From: Leptolinea sp.
GTDB taxonomy: Bacteria; Chloroflexota; Anaerolineae; Anaerolineales; Anaerolineaceae
Direction of reading: 5' to 3'
DNA: 34,654 bases
Assembly: GCA_012798535.1 (NCBI GenBank)
Contig: JAAZMZ010000068.1
Span: 1 to 34,654, forward strand
Of the stretch, positions 8,041 to 14,709 are shown piece after piece. The notes under the pieces are model-generated. The model saw only the letters and a program-made list of their open reading frames with translations, did not search any database and was not told where the DNA came from. How positions within the stretch are numbered: position 1 is the stretch's first letter; each line of letters opens with the position of its first letter. Position numbers and translations under genes: made by a program.

Positions 8041-8918
8041 ATTAAACCTAGAATCTCCCCGCTTGAGAATTTTTTCGCCTTGCGTAGGATCGCATCCGTC
8101 ATCTTTGCCACCCGCACCATGAAGGCCACATCATGCACGCGGAGGATGTCCGCACCGCGGGTGATGCCCACGGTCACCGCCGAGGCAGTGCCTTCCAGGC
8201 GCTCTTCCGGAGGCAGATCAAGCGTGTAACCGATGAAAGATTTTCGCGACGGCCCGAGCAATACCGGGTACCCCAGGGCTTTAATCTCGTCCAGGCGGTT
8301 AAGCAGTTCCAGATTCTGCTCAACGGTTTTACCGAATCCGATGCCGGGATCAAGGATGATGTTCTCGTCCCTAATGCCGGCGGCGTGAGCGATAGCCACG
8401 CTGTCTAGCAATTCGCGTTTGACATCCGCCAACAGATCGGTGTATTCCACATCCACATAGCGGCCCAGCACAGCGCGGCCAGCCTTACTGCGGTTGTGCA
8501 TCAACACCACCGGCACACTGGCCTGCGCGCAAACCCCGGCCAGTCCGGCATCCGCCTGCAGCCCCCACACATCATTGATCCAATCCGCACCGGCCTGCAG
8601 GGCGGCCTGCGCGGTGGGGGCGCGGTAGGTATCCACCGAGATCAACACCGGCAGGTCCGCCCGCACAAGGGCTTCGATCACCGGTAATACCCGTTCCAGT
8701 TCCTGCTTGGGCGTGACCGGCTGTGCCCCCGGGCGGGTGCTTTCGCCGCCAATATCCAGAATATCTGCGCCGTGTTTTACAAAATCTTCCGCCTGCCGCA
8801 GTGCGGCGGTCACTGGATCTGCCTGCGCTGCCAGACCGTCTCCTGAGAAGCTGTCCGGGGTCACGTTGATGATCCCCATGATATACGTGCGCTGCCCGAA
8901 AACGATCCGCGGTTTCAT
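8037..8918 (-). CDS. folP: Dihydropteroate synthase
   Basis: Joins 4-aminobenzoate to the pterin diphosphate made by FolK, giving 7,8-dihydropteroate. The 293-residue TIM-barrel protein has all family signatures: MGIINVTPDSFSGDG near residue 14 (first pterin/PABA loop), DIGGESTRPGAQPV (second loop, sulfonamide region), LISVDTYRA, WINDVWGL, VLMHNRS, IILDPGIGFGKT (diphosphate/pterin contact) and LLGPSRKSFIG with the conserved Lys and Ser. It starts 7 nt after the folK stop and ends in a 4-nt overlap with the lipoprotein gene. Sulfonamide-target loops look normal. folB and folE are not in this window. Confidence 0.97.
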   Translation of the reverse strand: MKPRIVFGQRTYIMGIINVTPDSFSGDGLAAQADPVTAALRQAEDFVKHGADILDIGGESTRPGAQPVTPKQELERVLPVIEALVRADLPVLISVDTYRAPTAQAALQAGADWINDVWGLQADAGLAGVCAQASVPVVLMHNRSKAGRAVLGRYVDVEYTDLLADVKRELLDSVAIAHAAGIRDENIILDPGIGFGKTVEQNLELLNRLDEIKALGYPVLLGPSRKSFIGYTLDLPPEERLEGTASAVTVGITRGADILRVHDVAFMVRVAKMTDAILRKAKKFSSGEILGLI

Positions 8919-8925
8919 ACGCCTG

Positions 8926-9411
8926 TCAAGATTTCAGCACTTTAATGCCACGCGGGCTGTGCCGGCCCAGTAATTCGGCCACGGTATGCTGCATGCCGGG
9001 AATGACCAGATCCGGTTCCAGGTCGGCCAGGGGAGCCAGCACAAAGGCGCGTTCGCTGATGCGCGGGTGCGGGATGATCAATTCGGCGGATTTGAACATT
9101 AAATTGGAATACAGCAGGATGTCGATATCAATCAGGCGCGGCCCGTAGCGCACCGAAGGTTTGCGCCCCAGTTCGGTTTCCACCTGTTTGAGATGGTGCA
9201 GCAGGTCCGGCGGGGTGAGAGTGGTGATGCCTTCCCAGACCTGGTTGAGAAAATCCGGCTGGTCGAGCAAGCCCCAGGGCGCTGTTTCATAGACCCGCGA
9301 AGTTTTCTGGATGATCACAAAAGAGGAGACGGCCGTTTGTGCTGCCGATAAATTGGCGCGCCGGTTCCCAAGATTGGTTCCCACACCAAGAAAGACGCGT
9401 GCTTCTCTCAT
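8926..9411 (-). CDS. folK: 2-amino-4-hydroxy-6-hydroxymethyldihydropteridine diphosphokinase (HPPK)
   Basis: Transfers diphosphate from ATP to 6-hydroxymethyl-7,8-dihydropterin, supplying FolP. At 161 residues it is the normal length. Landmarks are FLGVGTNLGNRRANL at the N-terminus, VYETAPWGLLDQPDFLNQV (pterin pocket), GRKPSVRYGPRLIDIDILLY containing the R-x(3-8)-G-P-R-x-I-D-I-D-I core with the two Mg-binding Asp residues, and PHPRISERAFVLAPL. Its start overlaps the stop of the thiolase-like gene upstream by 4 nt and folP follows 7 nt later, a compact folate block within a longer operon. Confidence 0.97.
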   Translation of the reverse strand: MREARVFLGVGTNLGNRRANLSAAQTAVSSFVIIQKTSRVYETAPWGLLDQPDFLNQVWEGITTLTPPDLLHHLKQVETELGRKPSVRYGPRLIDIDILLYSNLMFKSAELIIPHPRISERAFVLAPLADLEPDLVIPGMQHTVAELLGRHSPRGIKVLKS

Positions 9412-10106
9412 AGAGGCAGAGCCACCAATGCCGCGGCCGGTTCATTTTCCGCCAGGCTGATCCACACACCGGAGGCGGCTTTCGTCTTGTTCATGGCTAT
9501 GGCCAGCATCATTAAACCGGGCAGAATGGATGTAGAATAAATCAGTCGGTCAGCTGGCCAGTTGAGGGATACCGGTTTAGCGGGAGAATGGATCGACAGC
9601 CAGGGATGAACATTGGGATTTACACGTGGTTCGTCCAACTCACTGCCGGCATATACTTCCACCGGCGGAACGGTCTGCAGCGCCATATCCGCGGTGGCCT
9701 TGAGATCGGGAATGCCGCCGGGGTAGGTGAAGCGGCCGGCCAGTTGAACCAACGGAGTCAGGTTGAACCGTCCAACCCCGTTGGGATTGGCCAGCAGGAC
9801 GGCGCAGCTGAACTTACCCGAGTTTTCCGCCAGAATGCAGGTAGAAATATCGCCGCTTTCCAGCGCACGGCAGGCGGAAAACAGTACGTTTACCGGTAAA
9901 AAAGGGATCAGCGGCCAGTGGATCACGATACCGGAAGAGGTTGTCAACCGCCGCTGGAACAGGGCGGAAGCTGTATCGCTGAACAGGTGGATTTCATTCA
10001 CCCTGTCCGGCCTGATCGAGGATTGCCCGCAAATAGCCTTCAGCAGATCGTCCAATCCGCTGCCGGTCGGTTGCTGTACTCCGGAGATCAGGTACGCTTC
10101 ACTCAT
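9408..10106 (-). CDS. Degenerate thiolase-fold-like protein, function unknown
   Basis: 232 residues, about half the length of a thiolase. The N-terminus (AYLISGVQQPTGSGLDDLLKAI) resembles the opening strand and helix of thiolases and beta-ketoacyl synthases. The segment VNVLFSACRALESGDISTCILAENSGKFSCAVLLAN resembles their nucleophile region, in which Cys is followed by a helix and then a strand ending in a Gly- or Glu-rich turn. If so, Cys at FSACRAL would sit at the catalytic position, but the C-terminal half with the usual GHP/CGGGG motifs is absent. No signal peptide or membrane helix. Overlaps hom and folK by 4 nt each, so it is embedded in an amino-acid/folate operon. Confidence is good that this is a real gene and low for the fold. 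Confidence 0.75.
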   Translation of the reverse strand: MSEAYLISGVQQPTGSGLDDLLKAICGQSSIRPDRVNEIHLFSDTASALFQRRLTTSSGIVIHWPLIPFLPVNVLFSACRALESGDISTCILAENSGKFSCAVLLANPNGVGRFNLTPLVQLAGRFTYPGGIPDLKATADMALQTVPPVEVYAGSELDEPRVNPNVHPWLSIHSPAKPVSLNWPADRLIYSTSILPGLMMLAIAMNKTKAASGVWISLAENEPAAALVALPL

Positions 10107-11134
10107 CGCCCACGAACCGCGTTGATCAGGTCGGCCAGCAGGCCGTATGCCGTGGTATCGGGGCTGGGATCACCTTCCACAATGCCCAGACCGGGAAGCA
10201 CGTCGGTTTCAAACTGTACGAACGAACTGGTGCCGTTGATCGAAAACAGGGGAGATGTGGGGCGCACGCGTTCCGGTCTGACGGAGGCTTTGATGCCGTC
10301 CTTCACCCGGTGTGCGCTGCATACCAGTTTCCAGCGTTCGCCGGCGGCGCGGGCTTCCTGGATCATGGCCGGTGTAATTTCACGGATGCCCTGTCTGTCC
10401 ACCTGGTCAGGTGTAATGGGAACACCCATGACGACCGTGGAGAGGGCACAGACCTTGATGGCGGCATCCCAGCCGTCGATATCGGCAGAGGGGTCGGTTT
10501 CAGCGATGCCAATTGACTGCGCATAGCTGACAGCCTCGTCGAAGGTTTTTTCATCTTCCATCAATCCGATCAGCAGGTTGGTACAGGAATTTAATATTCC
10601 GGTGAAACCTTTCAATTCGATGGCCGGCAGAGGACCGCGGAACAGCGAAAAGATCGGCGCGCCGTCCATTACGGCTGATTCGAACAGGAAGCGTTTACCC
10701 TGTTTCTCCGCCAGTTCGGTCAGTTCTTTATAGGCATGCACCACCGGTCCTTTGTTGGCGGTGATTACATGCATACCGGCTTCCAATCCAGCACGCAGAT
10801 GATCGATGGCTGGTTGGCCGGTCTTGTGATTCACAGGACTGTTCTCGAACAGGATATCCGCCTCGCTGGATCGGATGAAATCAAAGGTATCACGCAATTT
10901 CTCTCCGGTATGGAAAGAATCCAGTGATCCGCCGGTTTTTAGGGCAGCAATCACGTTTTCCATGGGAAGTCCATCCGGATTAAAAGCCATGCCGTGCCGG
11001 CCGGTGGCAATGCCCACGATACGGTAATCAAAATTGAACTGCTCGTCGAGCATCTTACGCTTGCGTTCTAATAACCTGGCCAGTGCCTGGCCGACATTGC
11101 CGAAACCGACGAAGATGATCGAAAGAGTGCTCAT
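10103..11134 (-). CDS. hom: Homoserine dehydrogenase (short form without ACT domain)
   Basis: NAD(P)-dependent reduction of aspartate 4-semialdehyde to homoserine, the branch point to threonine and methionine. I chose the ATG at 11134, which has GAGG 6 nt upstream and gives MSTLSIIFVGFGNVGQALARLLE; an earlier start at 11161 would add nine residues before the first beta strand. The resulting 343-residue protein has the Rossmann motif GFGNVG, the stretch VITANKGPVV (active-site region, invariant Lys), the substrate block AETDPSADIDGWDAAIKV with the conserved Asp and catalytic Lys, and no C-terminal ACT domain, so it is probably not threonine-regulated through that domain. Followed by the thiolase-like gene with a 4-nt overlap. 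Confidence 0.92.
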   Translation of the reverse strand: MSTLSIIFVGFGNVGQALARLLERKRKMLDEQFNFDYRIVGIATGRHGMAFNPDGLPMENVIAALKTGGSLDSFHTGEKLRDTFDFIRSSEADILFENSPVNHKTGQPAIDHLRAGLEAGMHVITANKGPVVHAYKELTELAEKQGKRFLFESAVMDGAPIFSLFRGPLPAIELKGFTGILNSCTNLLIGLMEDEKTFDEAVSYAQSIGIAETDPSADIDGWDAAIKVCALSTVVMGVPITPDQVDRQGIREITPAMIQEARAAGERWKLVCSAHRVKDGIKASVRPERVRPTSPLFSINGTSSFVQFETDVLPGLGIVEGDPSPDTTAYGLLADLINAVRGR

Positions 11135-11162
11135 GCAGGACCTCGATGATAAATAAGGCAAA

Positions 11163-11897
11163 TTATACTGGCGGCCAGGGAATCTGACGGCGGGATTTAT
11201 CGATTTCAGGGAATCTACCGGTTTTCAGCAGGTATCTGGAACGACGCAACAGCGCTTTGATCTCTCCCTTGCGCAGCCAGGCTGTCAAACTCTTGCTGAT
11301 AACCGTCTGGTTTTCCAGGTTATAGTCCAGCTCTTCCACATCTTCCAGTAAATCCGGTGGAATGGGCTGCCCGGCAAAATCCCAGATGACCGTACGCAGC
11401 TTGTCTTCCACGTGAAAACACACTCCATGATCGATGCAGAAGATTTCTCCTTCATTTGACAGGATGATATGGCTGCCTTTGCGGTCGGCGTTATTGGTCA
11501 GGCAGTCAAAAAGAGCGACTGGACGGAGGCGATCTTTTTCTTCCGTGGAGAAATTAAAGTAGTGTTTCTGCGTGTCATGTTCAATATATTGCTGCACCGA
11601 ACCGGCGCCGAACGGCAGGCCTTTTTTCCGAAAAACTGTCGGCGGAACAATCCGCCAGCCGAGAAATTCGCTGAGATGATAGGCGGCTACTTCCCGCCGG
11701 GCAAGACTACCGGCGGCAAAATCCCAGAGCGGTGTCTCACCGCGAACCGGCTTGTAAACCGCCTGCATCTCCCCCTGCGGGGAATCCAGGGTAATAAAGA
11801 ATGTGTAATTGGAACTGTTTACGAACTGGCCGGCCAGAGCGCAGGGCGCCGCTGACAGGATATCCAGGAGGCTTTCTTTTTTAATAATCGACTGCAT
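11163..11897 (-). CDS. SCO1664-family PI3/PI4-kinase-like protein
   Basis: 244 residues, related to the SCO1664 family (TIGR03843), a bacterial group with a phosphatidylinositol 3/4-kinase-like fold. Visible features are the nucleotide-binding Lys region in QAVYKPVRGETPLWDF, RREVAAYHLSEFLGW, the catalytic-loop-like LTNNADRKGSHIIL (N-x-x-D-R), and the metal-binding IDHGVCFH, analogous to DFG. Function is unknown in the family; kinase activity has been inferred but not established as far as I know. The gene follows DUF3090 by 5 nt; in actinobacteria the same two families also occur side by side, together with a histidine phosphatase that is not seen here. No binding site stands out upstream, so translation may be coupled to DUF3090. 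Confidence 0.85.
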   Translation of the reverse strand: MQSIIKKESLLDILSAAPCALAGQFVNSSNYTFFITLDSPQGEMQAVYKPVRGETPLWDFAAGSLARREVAAYHLSEFLGWRIVPPTVFRKKGLPFGAGSVQQYIEHDTQKHYFNFSTEEKDRLRPVALFDCLTNNADRKGSHIILSNEGEIFCIDHGVCFHVEDKLRTVIWDFAGQPIPPDLLEDVEELDYNLENQTVISKSLTAWLRKGEIKALLRRSRYLLKTGRFPEIDKSRRQIPWPPV

Positions 11898-11902
11898 TCA
11901 CA

Positions 11903-12430
11903 TTAATGTTTATGGCCGTTCTTCTTGGGACAGAAATGGCCTTCCGGTTCCATGGGTTCACCACATTGCGGGCAGAGAGGACGTCCACGGCCGGTGACTT
12001 CCAATCCCCAGGCGCACAACGCCATGATCTGGCTGCGGGTACACCACAGGCGCACGACGCTGGCTTCTTCTTGATCCAGTTCATTCCCCAGAATTTCACG
12101 GGCAACCAGTATGATGCGGTCCCTCTCAGGAGAATAAGCCAGCCCCAGTTCGCCGATGCGAAAAAGGGGATCAACCGGTGGGTTGATATGCATCTTGGAT
12201 TCATCATAGTCGGCGCTGGCTGGTGGCAGGTCGGGGTATTTGGACGCCACTTCATCCAGATATTCCTCCAATCCGATGGCCAGAGATTGTATCTGTATCT
12301 TCTCAACCAGCAGGCTGATGACCCGGGTATCCTGCCAGGCCTGCAGATAGAAGGTGCGTTGTCCGGGTTGTCCAATGGCGTCGGTGGTGATTAGAGTAAC
12401 GGGATCCAGATCCAGATCAATACGGGTCAT
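11903..12430 (-). CDS. DUF3090 family protein with C-terminal zinc ribbon-like tail
   Basis: 175 residues from the ATG at 12430, which has AGAAAGGA 8 nt upstream; the longer open frame (to 12625) overlaps murI and is not needed. The body matches my memory of DUF3090 (TIGR03847): DLDPVTLITTDAIGQPGQRTFYLQA at the N-terminus, SLLVEKIQIQSLAIGL, then FRIGELGLAYSPERDRIILVARE. The C-terminus carries CPQCGEPMEPEGHFCPKKNGH, three Cys and one or two His that could bind zinc. Partner of the SCO1664-family kinase-like gene directly downstream. Biochemical role unknown. A TG-extended -10 sequence lies 25-33 nt upstream. Confidence 0.85.
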   Translation of the reverse strand: MTRIDLDLDPVTLITTDAIGQPGQRTFYLQAWQDTRVISLLVEKIQIQSLAIGLEEYLDEVASKYPDLPPASADYDESKMHINPPVDPLFRIGELGLAYSPERDRIILVAREILGNELDQEEASVVRLWCTRSQIMALCAWGLEVTGRGRPLCPQCGEPMEPEGHFCPKKNGHKH

Positions 12431-12454
12431 ACCGGCATTCCTTTCTGTGATAAG

Positions 12455-12463
12455 AGTATACCA
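12455..12463 (-). promoter_or_regulatory. Candidate extended -10 promoter before DUF3090
   Basis: Minus-strand TGGTATACT (TGn plus a -10 of 5/6 consensus) lies between murI and DUF3090, 25 nt before the DUF3090 ATG. There is no good -35. It would allow the DUF3090-to-lipoprotein part of the operon to be transcribed separately from murI. A perfect palindrome CCTGATCAGG sits at 12496-12505, just downstream of murI. Confidence 0.35.
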
Positions 12464-12506
12464 GAGCGGTTGTGCCCGGAGACGGCTATTTATAACCTGA
12501 TCAGGA

Positions 12507-13322
12507 TTACGGTTCCAGATGATTGGCGGCATCCCAGGCCAGTGGCCGGATGATCGTTTCTTCCTTAATAAAAAGGGATACCAGAGTACGTAATCTTTCA
12601 GGATCGCCCGTGGTAAATGCTTCAACGCGTCGTTTTCTTTTTAAATCGGCATTTCCCCCTGGAAAGACGCGCACGGCCTGGCGGGCCACGGCCGGCGCCG
12701 GATCGATCACCCGCACCTGTGGACCGGTGATCTCCTGGATCAGGGGGATGACCAGCGGAAAATGCGTGCAGCCCAGCACCACCGTATCGATGCCCTTCTT
12801 GAGCATCGGATGGAGAGCGGTTTCAAGAATGCGGCGGGTTTCAGCCCCCCGCAGGTGACCGGCCTCGATCTCTTCCACCAGACCGGGGCAGGTGTTTTCA
12901 AGCACGGTCACATGGTTGGCAAAACGTTCAATCACCGAGGCATACAGGGCACCCTGAAAGGTCGCCGGGGTGGCAATCACCCCGACTGTACCAGTTCTGG
13001 TCTGCTCGGCGGCCGGTTTTACAGCTGGTTCCATACCCACAAACGGCACCTGTGGAAAAGCGGCGCGCAATTCGTGCAGCGCGGCGGCAGAAGCTGTATT
13101 GCAGGCTACGATGATCTCAGCGCAGTCCCTGTCCAACAACCAGCGGGTGATTTCAAAGGAAAAAGTCTGCACTTCCTCCAGCGGGCGGCGACCGTAAGGA
13201 ACATGTGCCTGGTCTGCCACGAAGATCACATCATGGGCGGGCAGTTCCTTCAGAAGCACGCGCAGAACTGAAATACCGCCTACACCTGAATCAAATATCC
13301 CGATCTTTTTCTGATCAGGCAC
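12507..13322 (-). CDS. murI: Glutamate racemase
   Basis: Cofactor-independent interconversion of L- and D-glutamate for peptidoglycan. I place the start at GTG 13322: it directly follows the stop of the upstream gene (2 nt gap) and has GGAGGA 6 nt before it. The frame stays open upstream but that part lies inside the preceding gene. The 271-residue protein has GIFDSGVGGISVL (first catalytic Asp), VFVADQAHVPYG, VACNTASAAAL (first catalytic Cys), VIATPATFQGALY and VLGCTHFPLVIPLI (second catalytic Cys plus His). All key residues are present. The presence of murI indicates that D-Glu-containing peptidoglycan is made. Confidence 0.95.
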   Translation of the reverse strand: MPDQKKIGIFDSGVGGISVLRVLLKELPAHDVIFVADQAHVPYGRRPLEEVQTFSFEITRWLLDRDCAEIIVACNTASAAALHELRAAFPQVPFVGMEPAVKPAAEQTRTGTVGVIATPATFQGALYASVIERFANHVTVLENTCPGLVEEIEAGHLRGAETRRILETALHPMLKKGIDTVVLGCTHFPLVIPLIQEITGPQVRVIDPAPAVARQAVRVFPGGNADLKRKRRVEAFTTGDPERLRTLVSLFIKEETIIRPLAWDAANHLEP

Positions 13323-13324
13323 AG

Positions 13325-14050
13325 TTATTCCTCCGGACTGGCCGCGCGGATGAAGGCTGAAAAGATAGCCTGGTCTGATGGGGAATCGGGCAGGCATTCC
13401 GGATGCCATTGCACACCCACATAAAATGGATGGAACATAATCTCGGCGCCTTCGATCAATCCATCAGGTGCCATGGCAGACAGATTCAATTCCCGGCTTA
13501 GATCCTTGATCCCCTGATGATGCAGGCTGTTCACCTTCATCTGGCTTTGCCCAGTGATGGCTGTCAGCCGGGTGCTGACCTTGATCATCACCGAATGAGC
13601 CAGATAATCTCTTGGATAATCCGGATAACAGGGGTGTTTCAGCGCGCCGGGTAATTGGTCGGCGATATCGGTGTACAGGGTTCCTCCCAGCGCGACGTTC
13701 ATCACCTGAAGCCCGCGGCAAATTCCCAGTAAAGGAAGTTTATGGTCTGCGCAGTAACGTGCCAGTTCGATCTCGATCTGGTCGCGTATTGGATCAATGC
13801 CGTAGACTCTGGGATGCGGTTGACCATCAAAAAGGGCCGGATCGATATCTCCACCGCCGGTTAGAAGGATTCCCTGAAAGCCGGATAACACACCGGAAAG
13901 CTGATCCAACGGCGTGGCCATCGGAAAAGTCACCGGTTCACCTCCGGCTTTCTGGATGGAGGTGAAATATGCCTCCTTTAGATTCAATGCTCTGGTGCGA
14001 TCCCGGTTTTCATCGGAACTTACGGTGACACCTATCTTTGGTCTGGTCAT
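13325..14050 (-). CDS. Gamma-glutamyl-hydrolase-type class I glutamine amidotransferase (peptidase C26)
   Basis: 241 residues from ATG 14050, chosen because AGGGAGA lies 7 nt upstream; a start at 14071 would add seven residues. Motifs: MTRPKIGVTVSSDENR at the start; PLLGICRGLQVMNVALGGTLYTDI with the nucleophile Cys in the G-x-C-R-G elbow; VNSLHHQGI; and VGVQWHPE with the catalytic His and Glu. Family members such as PuuD hydrolyse gamma-glutamyl-GABA; others cleave folyl-polyglutamate or other gamma-glutamyl amides. Its place directly before murI and in the same operon as folate genes makes a glutamate-releasing or folylpolyglutamate role conceivable, but the substrate cannot be read from sequence. 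Confidence 0.88.
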   Translation of the reverse strand: MTRPKIGVTVSSDENRDRTRALNLKEAYFTSIQKAGGEPVTFPMATPLDQLSGVLSGFQGILLTGGGDIDPALFDGQPHPRVYGIDPIRDQIEIELARYCADHKLPLLGICRGLQVMNVALGGTLYTDIADQLPGALKHPCYPDYPRDYLAHSVMIKVSTRLTAITGQSQMKVNSLHHQGIKDLSRELNLSAMAPDGLIEGAEIMFHPFYVGVQWHPECLPDSPSDQAIFSAFIRAASPEE

Positions 14051-14074
14051 ACTTCGATCTCCCTGCTGCAATTA

Positions 14075-14109
14075 CAAAAATGGGTGCAACCTCGGCGTAG
14101 GCTGCACCC
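14075..14109 (-). terminator. Intrinsic terminator of rplS
   Basis: Minus-strand RNA forms an 11-bp stem (arms 14082-14092 and 14099-14109, one G-U pair) with a 6-nt loop, followed at once by AUUUUUGU (14075-14081). It lies 24 nt past the rplS stop and before the peptidase C26 operon. Confidence 0.85.
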
Positions 14110-14132
14110 GATAATTTCGAAGGGCGGGAAAA

Positions 14133-14480
14133 TCAGGAAAATTTCTGTTTAAGACGGGCGGATTTTCCGGTGCGGCCGCGCAAGAAGTACAGACGTGCCC
14201 GTCGAACAATATTATGACGTTCAACGACAACTCTGTCAATGCGCGGAGAGCGGGTAAGGAAAGAGCGCTCCACGCCAATTCCATTGGAGGCCATGCGGCG
14301 GACGGTGAAAGAAGAATTGGTACCGTTGTTCTTTACGTACAAGACCGTACCTTTAAATTCCTGAATGCGTTCGCGATTGCCTTCCTTAATTTTCACATGA
14401 ACCGAGACGGTATCACCGGCTCGCAGTTCGGGGATATTCGGGTTAACAGGAGCCTCAACAGTTTTCAACAGGTCGCTCAT
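14133..14480 (-). CDS. rplS: 50S ribosomal protein L19
   Basis: 115 residues from the ATG at 14480, which has GGAAGGAA 8 nt upstream; the frame's earlier codon at 14501 overlaps that binding site. Sequence blocks typical of L19: IPELRAGDTVSVHVKIKEGNRERIQEFKGTVL, SFTVRRMASNGIGVERSFLTRSPRIDRVVVERH, and the basic end RRARLYFLRGRTGKSARLKQ. L19 sits at the 30S-50S interface. In this window it stands as a single gene, with its own promoter and terminator, rather than beside rpsP/rimM/trmD as in many bacteria. Confidence 0.97.
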   Translation of the reverse strand: MSDLLKTVEAPVNPNIPELRAGDTVSVHVKIKEGNRERIQEFKGTVLYVKNNGTNSSFTVRRMASNGIGVERSFLTRSPRIDRVVVERHNIVRRARLYFLRGRTGKSARLKQKFS

Positions 14481-14550
14481 AATGATTATTCCTTCCAACA
14501 AATGCCATTTACACGTTGCTGTGGTAGACTGCCAGACAGCGCGACCGCAG

Positions 14551-14559
14551 ATTATAACA
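14551..14559 (-). promoter_or_regulatory. Extended -10 promoter of rplS
   Basis: Minus-strand TGTTATAAT: a perfect TATAAT (14551-14556) with an upstream TGn. It lies 70 nt before the rplS start, leaving a leader of about 60 nt. No good -35 hexamer was found, as is usual for extended -10 promoters. Confidence 0.55.
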
Positions 14560-14636
14560 CGGATTCTTGAAATCCCCTGGAAAAATTACGGACATTTTGA
14601 TATCCATCAAGAAGAATCGCCATAAATCCGTCCGTT

Positions 14637-14672
14637 ACAAAATGGGAGGGCGGATGTTTCCATCCACCCTCC
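14637..14672 (-). terminator. Intrinsic terminator of the sigma/anti-sigma operon
   Basis: A 12-bp stem (arms 14645-14656 and 14661-14672, one G-U pair) closed by a GAAA tetraloop on the minus-strand RNA, followed by CAUUUUGU. It lies 37 nt downstream of the 14710 stop and separates this operon from rplS. Confidence 0.8.
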
Positions 14673-14709
14673 TGCGAAAAGTGTGTCTGCTCCTGAACAG
14701 GGCGCCCGG

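Noticed and set aside
12431..12625. N-terminal extension of the DUF3090 protein
   Set aside because: Lies inside murI and lacks a binding site, whereas ATG 12430 has AGAAAGGA and begins the conserved domain.
14480..14550. Ribosomal protein leader riboregulator before rplS
   Set aside because: The leader of about 60 nt shows only short, weak pairing and no motif I could match to a known L19 leader.
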